Positions 55,806 through 64,000 of a stretch of DNA of 64,000 nt are shown here, piece by piece (the first letter of the stretch is position 1; every line of letters begins with the position of its first letter). The notes beneath the pieces are model-generated. The model was not told where the DNA came from. It made no database searches and saw only the letters and a list, made by a program, of their open reading frames with translations. This DNA comes from SZUA-36 sp963727635 (GTDB lineage: Bacteria; Pseudomonadota; Gammaproteobacteria; Xanthomonadales; SZUA-36), in contig CAVSHP010000021.1 in the NCBI GenBank assembly GCA_963727635.1, positions 62,001 through 126,000 of the forward strand, written 5' to 3'. The position numbers and the translations under genes were made by a program.

Positions 55806-56603
55806 ATGAAAAAAGCAGTTCCTGTCGTAGTGCTCATCCTCTTCTTCGGCGGCGCCGCCTGGTGGTCGCTGACAAAGCCGCCTGAAGTGATCCATGAACT
55901 GCCGCCACCTCAAGTCGCCCCGGTTCAGCCGGCAACTGAACAGCCACTGCCGGCGCCGGCAAACACCACGGTTTACAGCGAACCTGAAATCGAGCCCGAG
56001 GTACCGCCGGAACCACTGCCGGCGCTGGCTGAAAGCGATACCGATATTACCCAGGCCCTGGCGGATATCGCCGGTAGTGCCCGCCTGGCGGATTACCTGG
56101 TCGATGACCAACTCATCAGCAGGGTGGTGGCGTCAATCGACAGCCTGACCTCCCGCCAGGTGCCTGTTCACATCAACCCGGTGAGACCCGCAGGAGACAA
56201 ATTCATCGTCGATACCGAGGGCGATGACCTGGTTTTGAGCCCGGAGAATTTTGCCCGCTACGATGGCTATGTCGCGCTGCTGCGGGATATGGATAGCGAC
56301 GCGCTGGTATCAACCTATCGTCATTATTATCCGCTGTTCGAGCAGGCCTGGGAGGAAAACGGCGGCGAGGGAGCATTCAACGACCGCCTCGTTGCAGTGA
56401 TCGATAACCTGTTGGCAGCACCGGATCCGGCGGGTCCTGTTTACCTGGTCAAACCCGAGGCCGTTTACCTGTTTGAAGATCCGCAACTGGAGGCCATGAC
56501 GGCGGGGCAGAAGGTGCTGGTGCGCATGGGTAGCGCAAATGCTGCCGTGGTCAGGGAGAAACTGAAAGAGATCAGGGCGTTGTTGAATGCCCAGGACGGG
56601 TAA
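55806..56603 (+). CDS. DUF3014 domain protein, membrane-anchored
   Basis: 265 aa. One N-terminal membrane helix (VPVVVLILFFGGAAWWSL), a proline-rich linker (about 28-75), then the DUF3014 domain: LVDDQLISRVVASIDSLTSR, YDGYVALLRDMD, TYRHYYPLFEQAWEENGG and VYLFEDPQLEAMTAGQKVLV. Probably periplasmic; function unknown. Confidence 0.85.
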   Translation: MKKAVPVVVLILFFGGAAWWSLTKPPEVIHELPPPQVAPVQPATEQPLPAPANTTVYSEPEIEPEVPPEPLPALAESDTDITQALADIAGSARLADYLVDDQLISRVVASIDSLTSRQVPVHINPVRPAGDKFIVDTEGDDLVLSPENFARYDGYVALLRDMDSDALVSTYRHYYPLFEQAWEENGGEGAFNDRLVAVIDNLLAAPDPAGPVYLVKPEAVYLFEDPQLEAMTAGQKVLVRMGSANAAVVREKLKEIRALLNAQDG

Positions 56604-56651
56604 TTACGAAAAGTAATGATGGCGGGAGGATTTGCCCGCCCGGGGCCGGCG

Positions 56652-57797
56652 TTAAACGATATGTTTCCGGCCGATCTCGTCGATATTCCTGCAGCCGATC
56701 AGTCCCATACCCCTTACGATCTCGGCGCGCAGCAGTTCCACCGCCTTGTTGACACCGGCCTGGCCGCCGGCTGCAAGGCCGTACAGGTAAGGTCTGCCCA
56801 TCGAACAGGCGGTGGCGCCGCGGGCCAGCGCTTTGAGCACGTGCGTGCCCCTGCGGATACCGCCGTCACAGATGACTTCGCACTCACCACCGACCTCGTC
56901 AAGGATCGGGCCGAGCGCATCAAAGGCTGACAGGGTGCCATCCAGTTGACGGCCGCCATGGTTTGAAACCATGATGGCGGTGACGCCGCGATCGACTGCC
57001 TTGCGGGCGTCGGCGGGTGACAGAATACCCTTGATGGCAAACGGACCGCCCCATTCGGCAATCATCCACTCGAGGTCTTTCCAGGTAACCGACGGGTCAA
57101 ACTGGCTGGCGATGTATTCGATCAACGAGGTGTTTTGCGAACTGCCCTCGGGAATCTTGTGCGCGACGTTGGCAAGTATGGCTTTCGGGTGGGTCAGGGC
57201 ACGGTAGACCCAGCCCGGCCTGGCGGCGAAACCGATGATACCGGCGAGATTGAGCTTCGGCGGCATGCTGAAACCATAACGTAGTTCACGTTCACGGTTA
57301 CCCGCCACCGGGATGTCCACGGTCAGTGTCAGCGCGTCATAGTTCGCGTCCTTGCAACGCTGGATAAACTCGCGTGTCAGGCTGCGGTCCTTCATGACGT
57401 AAATCTGGAAACACTTCGGCCCGTTACAGGCGCCGGCCACGTCCTCGATGCTGGTCGAGCCGACGGTGGACAGGCAATAATAGGTGCCGGCCGCCGCCGC
57501 CGCTTTTGATACCGCGGTTTCACCATCGTGATGAAACAGGCGGGTCATGCCGGTGGGTGCGAGGAATAGCGGCATTGAAATCTCGCGGCCCAGTACCTTC
57601 GTGGTGGTATCGATTTTAGCCATATCGACCAGGTATTCGGGCACCAGCCTGACGCTGTCAAACGCCTTTGCATTGCCCAGCACATTGGTTTCGTCGTCGG
57701 CCCCGCCGTCGATGTAATTGAACAGCGGCTTGGGCAGTTTCCTCCTGGCTATTTTCCGCAAGTCTTCAATATTGAAAACTTTATCGAGACTGGACAT
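56652..57797 (-). CDS. lldD: FMN-dependent L-lactate dehydrogenase / alpha-hydroxy acid oxidase
   Basis: 381 aa. TIM-barrel FMN enzyme: FNYIDGGADDETN, ISMPLFLAPTGMTRLFH, LTLTVDIPVAGNRERELR, then the catalytic His in SNHGGRQLDGT and the FMN-phosphate loop DGGIRRGTHVLKALARGA. Oxidises an L-2-hydroxy acid, likely L-lactate, to the 2-oxo acid, passing electrons to the respiratory chain. The membrane-binding loop of LldD appears present (residues about 180-215). Next to ilvD on the same strand, 42 bp apart. Confidence 0.88.
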   Translation of the reverse strand: MSSLDKVFNIEDLRKIARRKLPKPLFNYIDGGADDETNVLGNAKAFDSVRLVPEYLVDMAKIDTTTKVLGREISMPLFLAPTGMTRLFHHDGETAVSKAAAAAGTYYCLSTVGSTSIEDVAGACNGPKCFQIYVMKDRSLTREFIQRCKDANYDALTLTVDIPVAGNRERELRYGFSMPPKLNLAGIIGFAARPGWVYRALTHPKAILANVAHKIPEGSSQNTSLIEYIASQFDPSVTWKDLEWMIAEWGGPFAIKGILSPADARKAVDRGVTAIMVSNHGGRQLDGTLSAFDALGPILDEVGGECEVICDGGIRRGTHVLKALARGATACSMGRPYLYGLAAGGQAGVNKAVELLRAEIVRGMGLIGCRNIDEIGRKHIV

Positions 57798-57838
57798 GGA
57801 CGCTCATCCTTTTCGCTTGTCGTTGTAAACCGGTGCTG

Positions 57839-59686
57839 TTACACGGGCGCCTTGCTCAAATCGCGCACGCCACCCTGGTCGGCGCTGCTGGCGAACACGG
57901 CATAGGCGCGCAGGGCCTGGCTGACCCGCCTCCGCCGTGGCGCCGCCGGCCGGTAACCACTGGCTTCAAGCTTTAAACGCCGTGCGGCCAGTTCATCCGG
58001 CGCGACTTCAAGGTTGATACTGCGCGCCGGGATGTCGATGCTGATGGTATCGCCTTCCTCGACCAGCGCGATCAGACCGCCGCTGGCGGCTTCGGGCGAA
58101 ACGTGACCGATCGAGAGTCCGCCGGTCGCACCGGAAAAGCGTCCGTCCGTAATCAGTGCGCAGGTTTCCCCGAGCCCCTTGGACTTGATGGCCATGGTGG
58201 GCCCGAGCATTTCCTGCATACCGGGTCCGCCACGCGGACCTTCATAGCGGATGATGACGATATCGCCGGGCTTGATCTCATCGGCGAGTATCGCCTCGTT
58301 GGCGACTTCCATTTCCTCGAATACCCGCGCCTGCCCGCTGTAGCGGTACATGCTGCGGGCAACTGCGGCGGTTTTGACAATACAGCCCTTTTCGGCGAGG
58401 TTGCCGTAGAGCACGGCGAGACCGCCTTCTGAATTGTAAGCGTGTTCCAGGTCACGGATACAGCCGCCTTTGCGGTCGAGATCGGGCTCCCAGTGATTGT
58501 CCTGGGAGAACGGTTTGGTGGTGCGAATACCACCGGGTGCGGCGCTATACAGACGCGCCGCATCGTTTTCCTTGCTCCGGCCGATATCCCATTTGGCCAG
58601 GGCATCAGCGAGACTGGCGCTGTGCACCATCGGCACCCCGGTATTGAGCAGACCGCCTTTTTCCAGCTCACCCATGACCGACATCATGCCACCGGCGCGG
58701 TGCACGTCCTCCATGAAGTAATCATGGGTCGAAGGCGAAACCTTGCACAGGTGCGGGATGCGTCTCGACATGGCGTCGATATGCGACATTTTGAAGTCGA
58801 CCTCGGCTTCCTGGGCGGCGGCGAGCAGATGCAATATGGTGTTGGTGGAACCACCCATGGCAATGTCGACCGCCATCGCGTTGCTGAAGGCTGCAAAACT
58901 GGCAATGGATCTCGGCAGTACGCTGTCGTCGTCCTCACGGTAGTAGCGATTGGCCAGTTCGACGATCAGGCGTCCCGCTTCCAGGAACAGCGCACCGCGG
59001 TCGCGGTGGGTGGCCAGCAGCGAACCGTTACCGGGCAGTGAAAGACCCAGCGCCTCGGTCAGGCAGTTCATCGAATTGGCCGTGAACATGCCGGAACAAC
59101 TGCCGCAGGTCGGGCAGGCGCTGTCTTCGACATCCTCGAGGCTATTGCCCGGATAGGCGTCCATGTTCACCGCGCCCGAGAAGGCATCGGTGAGATCGAC
59201 CCGCAGAACCGGTTTGCCGCCGTTTTCCATGCGGCCTGCCTCCATCGGTCCGCCGGAGACAAACACCGTCGGAATATTCAGACGCAGGGCGGCATTGAGC
59301 ATACCGGGTGTGATCTTGTCGCAGTTGGATATACATACCAGCGCGTCGGCACAATGGGCATTGACCATGTATTCCACACTGTCGGCGATCAGGTCGCGGC
59401 TGGGCAATGAATACAACATGCCGTCGTGGCCCATCGCGATACCGTCATCGACGGCGATGGTGTTGAATTCCTTTGATACGCCACCCGCCTTGGCGATTTC
59501 GCTGGCAACCAGGCTGCCGACGTTCTGCAGGTGTACGTGTCCCGGCACGAATTGTGTAAAGGAATTGGCGATGGCGATAATGGGTTTGCCAAAGTCGCCG
59601 CTTTGCATGCCGGTGGCACGCCACAGCGAACGGGAAGCCGCTGCCCGGTTACCACTGGTGGTCGTATCTGATCGTAAAGGTTTCAT
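57839..59686 (-). CDS. ilvD: Dihydroxy-acid dehydratase
   Basis: 615 aa. Iron-sulfur cysteines in CISNCDKITPGM (Cys122) and ACPTCGSCSGMFTANSMNCL, and the C-terminal GRFSGATGGLSIGHVSPEAA are diagnostic. Dehydrates 2,3-dihydroxy acids in valine, leucine and isoleucine synthesis. Start MKPLRSDTTTSGNRAA. No other ilv genes nearby. Confidence 0.95.
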   Translation of the reverse strand: MKPLRSDTTTSGNRAAASRSLWRATGMQSGDFGKPIIAIANSFTQFVPGHVHLQNVGSLVASEIAKAGGVSKEFNTIAVDDGIAMGHDGMLYSLPSRDLIADSVEYMVNAHCADALVCISNCDKITPGMLNAALRLNIPTVFVSGGPMEAGRMENGGKPVLRVDLTDAFSGAVNMDAYPGNSLEDVEDSACPTCGSCSGMFTANSMNCLTEALGLSLPGNGSLLATHRDRGALFLEAGRLIVELANRYYREDDDSVLPRSIASFAAFSNAMAVDIAMGGSTNTILHLLAAAQEAEVDFKMSHIDAMSRRIPHLCKVSPSTHDYFMEDVHRAGGMMSVMGELEKGGLLNTGVPMVHSASLADALAKWDIGRSKENDAARLYSAAPGGIRTTKPFSQDNHWEPDLDRKGGCIRDLEHAYNSEGGLAVLYGNLAEKGCIVKTAAVARSMYRYSGQARVFEEMEVANEAILADEIKPGDIVIIRYEGPRGGPGMQEMLGPTMAIKSKGLGETCALITDGRFSGATGGLSIGHVSPEAASGGLIALVEEGDTISIDIPARSINLEVAPDELAARRLKLEASGYRPAAPRRRRVSQALRAYAVFASSADQGGVRDLSKAPV

Positions 59687-59845
59687 ATTGCAAGCTTCAA
59701 ACAGGTTAAAAAGGTAAAATATACACGATTCGGAATCGTACCACTCATTGAGGGTAACGGCTTCCCATTCCGCTTAAATATGTTGCTGGAATTTGACTGC
59801 CCGGGTCGATTGACACCCGCATTTTTACCAGGATATCTGCGCTCC

Positions 59846-60985
59846 ATGGGTCCATTGAAAGGTTACAAAATCATAGAAATTGCCGGTATCGGACCCGGTC
59901 AGTTCGCCGGCATGCTATTGGCCGACATGGGCGCCAGCGTGGTGCGTATCGAACGCCCGCGCAATGAAGAGCCGATTTTTGCGGCACATGCCCGTTTCAA
60001 TATCATGAACCGGAGCCGGCCTTCGGTCGTTGTGGATCTTAAAACACCACAGGGTGCGCAGCTGGTACTGGACCTGTGCGCCGGCGCGGATGCGATTTTC
60101 GAAGGCTTCCGCCCGGGCGTGATGGAGCGCCTGGGTCTGGGTCCGGACGCGTGCATGGAGCGCAATCCAAAACTCGTCTATGGCCGCATGACCGGTTGGG
60201 GTCAGCAGGGTCCGCTGGCCGAAACCGCCGGTCACGATGCAAACTTCATCGGCCTGGCGGGCGTTTACGGGGCGATTGGCGAGAAGGACGGGGATCCGGT
60301 TTATCCACTGAACCTGGTCGGCGACATGGGTGGCGGTGGCGCCTATCTCGTCATCGGCCTGTTGTCGGCCATGCTGGAGGCTGCAAAATCGGGCCGCGGG
60401 CAGGTGATCGATGCTGCCATGGTCGATGGCGCCGCTTCGCAGATGGCCTCGATCTGGGGTTTCAAGGCAGCAGGCGCATGGAAGGATGAACGCGGCAGTA
60501 ATATCCTCGACGGCGGCGCACCTTTTTATACGGCCTATCGCACCCGTGATGGTTTGCATATGGCCGTCGGACCGATTGAACACCGCTTCTACCGCAACCT
60601 GCTCGACGTGCTCGGTCTCGACGACATTGATCCGGCCTGCCAGCACGACCAGTCGCAGTGGCCATATGTCAGGCAGCGTATACAGGCGGTGTTTGCAACC
60701 CGCACGCGGGACGAGTGGTGCGAGCATCTCGAAGGTACCCAAACCTGCTGTACGCCAATTTTGCACCTGTCCGAGGTCGCCGGCCATCCACACAATGTTG
60801 AACGTCGGGCTTACCTGAGCGTGGAAGGCGTTACCCAGCCGGCCCCGGCGCCACGTTTCTCGCGCACGGTGTCTGAAATCGGCAGTGCGGCCGGAGCCGT
60901 ACGGTCTGATCTTTATGAGGTTCTGCGGGACTGGGGTGCATCCGATGAAGTCCTCGCAAGCATAGCAAGGGAAATCCAGGCATGA
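59846..60985 (+). CDS. CaiB/BaiF family, alpha-methylacyl-CoA racemase-like
   Basis: 379 aa from ATG 59846 (MGPLKGYKIIEIAGIGPGQF), the family's usual N-terminus; an in-frame start 66 bp upstream would add an unlikely leader. ADMGASVVRIERP, then GHDANFIGLAG and LVGDMGGGGAYLV carry the His and Asp expected at the racemase active site. Inverts the 2-methyl centre of branched acyl-CoA esters before beta-oxidation. Its TGA overlaps the ATG of the acyl-CoA ligase gene, supporting a joint branched fatty-acid pathway. Confidence 0.87.
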   Translation: MGPLKGYKIIEIAGIGPGQFAGMLLADMGASVVRIERPRNEEPIFAAHARFNIMNRSRPSVVVDLKTPQGAQLVLDLCAGADAIFEGFRPGVMERLGLGPDACMERNPKLVYGRMTGWGQQGPLAETAGHDANFIGLAGVYGAIGEKDGDPVYPLNLVGDMGGGGAYLVIGLLSAMLEAAKSGRGQVIDAAMVDGAASQMASIWGFKAAGAWKDERGSNILDGGAPFYTAYRTRDGLHMAVGPIEHRFYRNLLDVLGLDDIDPACQHDQSQWPYVRQRIQAVFATRTRDEWCEHLEGTQTCCTPILHLSEVAGHPHNVERRAYLSVEGVTQPAPAPRFSRTVSEIGSAAGAVRSDLYEVLRDWGASDEVLASIAREIQA

Positions 60986-62649
60986 AATCAAGCATGAGTT
61001 ATGTATGCGGAACCAGTGACAAACCGCTCCTGTACCAGACGATTGGCGACGCCATTGACCGGGCAGTTGAACAATGGGGTGACAAGGAAGCCATCGTTGT
61101 CCGCCACCAGCACATCCGCTGGTCCTACCGGGAGTTGGGTGCCGCGATCGACGCCTTTGCCGCCGGTCTGCTGGCGCTGGACTTACAGCCAGGTGACCGG
61201 GTCGGAATCTGGTCACCGAATAACATCGAATGGATTATTACGCAGTTTGCCACCGCCAGGGCCGGCCTGATCCTGGTCAATATCAACCCGGCCTACCGCA
61301 AGGCCGAGCTCACTTACACGCTCAACAAGGTAGCCTGCAAGGCGTTAATCCTGGCCCGCGAGTTCAAGAGCAGCTTTTACGTCGGGATGTTGCGGGACAT
61401 AGCACCCGCCATAAGCACCTCCCACGCAGGGCAGTTGAACCTTCCGGCACTGCCTGCGCTCCGCTCGCTGATCGTGATCAGCGATGAACCGGTTGCGGGC
61501 ATGTTCCGCTTTGCTGACATCGCCGCCATGGCGCCGGCCGATGCGACTGCGCAATTGGCCGAACGCGCACGTACGAGCCAGCCGGATGACGCGATCAATA
61601 TACAGTTCACCAGTGGCACCACCGGTCTGCCAAAAGGCGCGACGCTGACGCATTTCAATGTTTTGAACAACGGCTTTTTCGTCGGCGAAGCCATGCAACT
61701 GACCCACCGCGACCGCCTCTGCATTCCGGTGCCGCTTTACCATTGCTTCGGCATGGTGCTGGGGGTGCTCGCCTGCGTGACCCACGGTGCGGCGATGATC
61801 TTTCCCTCCGAGGGTTTTGAACCAGGCGCGGTGCTTGAGGCGGTGAGCGAAGAACGCTGCACCGGCCTGCACGGCGTGCCAACGATGTTTATCGCCGAAC
61901 TGGAGCATGCGGATTTTGCAGGTTTTGATTTCAGCCACCTGCGCACCGGCATCATGGCCGGCGCACCCTGTCCGATCGAGGTCATGCGCAAGGTCATCAG
62001 CAAGATGAACATGACGGAAGTGACGATTTGCTATGGCATGACCGAAACCAGCCCGGTCAGTTTTCAGAGCGCCACCGACGACCCGCTGGAAAAGCGGGTT
62101 GCAACCGTCGGGCGGATTCATCCGCACGTGCAGGTCAAGATCATCGACGAGCATGGCCGGGTGGTGCCGCGTGGCACCTCGGGAGAACTCTGTACCCGCG
62201 GTTACAGTGTCATGCTCGGCTACTGGGGTGACGAGGAAAAGACAAAAGAGGACATCGACCAGGCAGGCTGGATGCACACCGGTGACCTGGCGGTGATCGA
62301 TGCGGATGGTTATTGCGACATCGTCGGCCGGGTCAAGGACATGATCATCCGCGGCGGCGAAAACATTTATCCGCGCGAGATCGAGGAATATTTGTACCAG
62401 CATCCGAAAATCCAGCAGGCGGCGGTTTTTGGCGTGCCGGACGAAAAGTATGGTGAGGCCGTTGCGGCCTGGGTCAAATTGCAGGACGGCGAAACTGCCG
62501 ATGCAGAGGAGATCCGCGCTTTTTGCAGTGAGCAGATTGCCCATTACAAGGTGCCAAAATACATCATCATCGTGGATGAGTTTCCGATGACGGTCACCGG
62601 CAAGATTCAAAAATTCATCATGCGTGACAAGACAATAGGTCAGCTTTAG
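60982..62649 (+). CDS. AMP-binding acyl-CoA synthetase
   Basis: 555 aa. P-loop FTSGTTGLPKGATLTHFN, GMTETSPVSF (A5), GWMHTGDLAVIDADGYCDIV (A7) and the terminal PMTVTGKIQKFIMR with the catalytic Lys are typical for medium/long-chain fatty acyl-CoA ligases. Activates a carboxylic acid via acyl-AMP. Coupled by ATGA overlap to the racemase-like gene. Confidence 0.9.
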   Translation: MKSSMSYVCGTSDKPLLYQTIGDAIDRAVEQWGDKEAIVVRHQHIRWSYRELGAAIDAFAAGLLALDLQPGDRVGIWSPNNIEWIITQFATARAGLILVNINPAYRKAELTYTLNKVACKALILAREFKSSFYVGMLRDIAPAISTSHAGQLNLPALPALRSLIVISDEPVAGMFRFADIAAMAPADATAQLAERARTSQPDDAINIQFTSGTTGLPKGATLTHFNVLNNGFFVGEAMQLTHRDRLCIPVPLYHCFGMVLGVLACVTHGAAMIFPSEGFEPGAVLEAVSEERCTGLHGVPTMFIAELEHADFAGFDFSHLRTGIMAGAPCPIEVMRKVISKMNMTEVTICYGMTETSPVSFQSATDDPLEKRVATVGRIHPHVQVKIIDEHGRVVPRGTSGELCTRGYSVMLGYWGDEEKTKEDIDQAGWMHTGDLAVIDADGYCDIVGRVKDMIIRGGENIYPREIEEYLYQHPKIQQAAVFGVPDEKYGEAVAAWVKLQDGETADAEEIRAFCSEQIAHYKVPKYIIIVDEFPMTVTGKIQKFIMRDKTIGQL

Positions 62650-62694
62650 CGCGTTTCACCTTTAATTTGGCCCGATTAGCCCCATCTGCTTCAG

Positions 62695-63999
62695 ATGGCT
62701 GAGAAAATTACCACCGAGCGTCCCAAGGGCAGTTCACTCAAACCTTTAAGCGCGCTGGTTCCATTTATCCTCGCGTACCGTGGCGTGCTGATTTCCGGTC
62801 TGATTTCATTGCTGGTGGCCTCCGCCGCCATGCTGGCGCTGCCGGTGGCCCTGCGCTACCTGGTAGACAATGGTTTCGCCACCAACGATGTGGGCACGAT
62901 CAACCGCTATTTCGGCTGGTTCTTTGCAGCGGCGGCGGTCTTTGGTGGTTTTGCAGCACTTCGCTATTATCTCGTTTCCTGGCTGGGCGAACGGGTGGTA
63001 GCCGATATACGTACCCAGGTTTATGACCGGGTTATCCGTATGGACCCGACTTTCTTCGAAACCACGCGCACCGGTGAGGTTTTGTCACGTTTAACCGCCG
63101 ATACGACGCTGGTGCAAAGTGTTTCAGGCGTCAGTCTTTCCATCGCCCTGCGCGCCACGGTCAACCTGTTGGGCGGTCTCGTCATGCTGGCTTTGACCAG
63201 TGTGCAATTGACCATCTATATCATGCTGGGTGTTCCCGTGGTGATATTGCCAATGATCATCGTCGGGCGGCGTATAAGGAGCCAGTCACGGGTCACCCAG
63301 GACCGCGTCGCGGATACCAGCGGCCTGGCGGACGAGACCCTCAATGCCATTCAGACGGTGCAGGCCTTTACCCTCGAACCCCTGCAGAGCGAGCGTTACA
63401 GCCAGGCGGTGGCGGAAAGTTTCAAGGCCGCCGTGCGACGGGTACGCACCCGTGCATTCCTGACAGCATTGGGCATCACCCTGGTGTTTGGCGCCATCAC
63501 GATCATCTTGTGGTCTGGATCAAGGGCGGTGCTGGCCGGTACGATGAGCGGCGGCGAACTGGCGCAGTTTTTGATGTACTCGTTGTTTGTTGGCTCATCA
63601 GCTGCCGGTCTGAGTGAAGTCTGGGGTGAGGTCCAGCGTGGGGCCGGGGCCATGGAGCGTCTCTCGGAATTGCTGGTTGCGCAACCGGTCATCCGCACAC
63701 CCGACAACCCCGTATCGTTGCCCGCGCGGGTCAAGGGTTCGATCGCATTCCGGAATCTCAGGTTTCACTATCCATCAAGACCTGATACGGCAGCCCTGGA
63801 AGACTTTTCCCTGGAGATCAAGGCGGGCGAGACGGTGGCTTTCGTCGGTCCATCGGGGGGTGGCAAAAGCACCAGTTTCCAGATGTTGTTACGGTTTTAT
63901 GATCCGCAGGCCGGTGACGTCGAAATTGACGGTATCAACATCGCGCGATTGTCACCCACGGCGTTGAGACAGCAGATCGCGCTGGTGCCACAGGAAACG
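62695..63999 (+). CDS. MsbA-type ABC exporter (truncated by window end)
   Basis: 435 codons visible. A transmembrane domain with six helices (FILAYRGVLISGLISLLVAS, then GWFFAAAAVFGGFAALRYYL, and so on), coupling-helix area RMDPTFFETTRTGEVLSRL, then the nucleotide-binding domain with Walker A GPSGGGKSTSFQ and Q-loop IALVPQET at the edge. Half-transporter fused TMD-NBD that works as a homodimer; probably lipid or drug export. The signature motif and Walker B lie beyond the window. Start ATG 62695, 46 bp after the ligase stop. Confidence 0.85.
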   Translation, partial: MAEKITTERPKGSSLKPLSALVPFILAYRGVLISGLISLLVASAAMLALPVALRYLVDNGFATNDVGTINRYFGWFFAAAAVFGGFAALRYYLVSWLGERVVADIRTQVYDRVIRMDPTFFETTRTGEVLSRLTADTTLVQSVSGVSLSIALRATVNLLGGLVMLALTSVQLTIYIMLGVPVVILPMIIVGRRIRSQSRVTQDRVADTSGLADETLNAIQTVQAFTLEPLQSERYSQAVAESFKAAVRRVRTRAFLTALGITLVFGAITIILWSGSRAVLAGTMSGGELAQFLMYSLFVGSSAAGLSEVWGEVQRGAGAMERLSELLVAQPVIRTPDNPVSLPARVKGSIAFRNLRFHYPSRPDTAALEDFSLEIKAGETVAFVGPSGGGKSTSFQMLLRFYDPQAGDVEIDGINIARLSPTALRQQIALVPQET

Positions 64000-64000
64000 G

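Overview
The window reads as chromosomal DNA of a moderately GC-rich gammaproteobacterium. Supporting signs are the gene order atpBEFHAGDC, a class B aspartate carbamoyltransferase with a PyrI regulatory subunit, a CbpA-CbpM pair, an AddAB-like pair of the TIGR03623 type, and the DUF3014, YIP1 and CaiB/AMP-ligase genes. I cannot name the genus. I saw no tRNA, rRNA, CRISPR array, prophage or complete insertion sequence.

Layout. 1-3.6 kb: the end of an MBL-fold hydrolase, a DUF2235 hydrolase, and a divergent MerR-like regulator and ARPP-1-domain gene sharing an operator-rich spacer. 3.6-5.3 kb: a TM-TolB-TPR protein with a second paralogue at 47.1-48.6 kb. 5.7-12.1 kb: AddA/AddB-like helicase-nuclease genes. 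12.2-14.8 kb: a transglutaminase/TPR lipoprotein and an MgtC/DUF4010 membrane protein. 14.8-24.1 kb: a tightly packed minus-strand operon, XRE regulator then hyfB-C-E-F-G-I-like and a CLC antiporter. The large subunit has Ser where the second cysteine of each [NiFe] motif should be, so this looks like a complex I-like 'Ehr' machine and not a hydrogenase. 24.6-29.2 kb: TatT-like protein, ornithine carbamoyltransferase, carbamate kinase, pyrB, pyrI (carbamoyl-phosphate use). 29.2-29.8 kb: two back-to-back hairpin-rich elements with inverted ends. 29.8-36.9 kb: the complete ATP synthase operon with its promoter. 37.2-42.1 kb: a YIP1-MacA-MacB transporter operon flanked by two paralogous small secreted proteins. 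42.2-49.4 kb: secreted metalloprotease, large Asp-box (BNR/VPS10) protein, TPR paralogue, YugP-like peptidase. 49.7-56.6 kb: SLC13 transporter, CbpA/CbpM, secreted methyltransferase-like protein, cyclophilin with an extra domain, DUF3014. 56.6-64 kb: lldD, ilvD, AMACR-like CoA-transferase family gene, acyl-CoA ligase and a truncated MsbA-type ABC exporter.

Two window-wide observations stand out. First, at least 19 single-base frame breaks occur in 11 otherwise intact genes, including essential ones (atpB three times, atpF, pyrI). Many fall in short homopolymers, so most are probably assembly indels, and I annotate those genes at full span. Second, a ~270-bp element made of two long hairpins with homologous heads but unrelated stems occurs twice in opposite orientation (24.2 and 49.4 kb). 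In one hairpin the outer stem has changed on both arms between copies while staying complementary. This is the best candidate here for an undescribed element.
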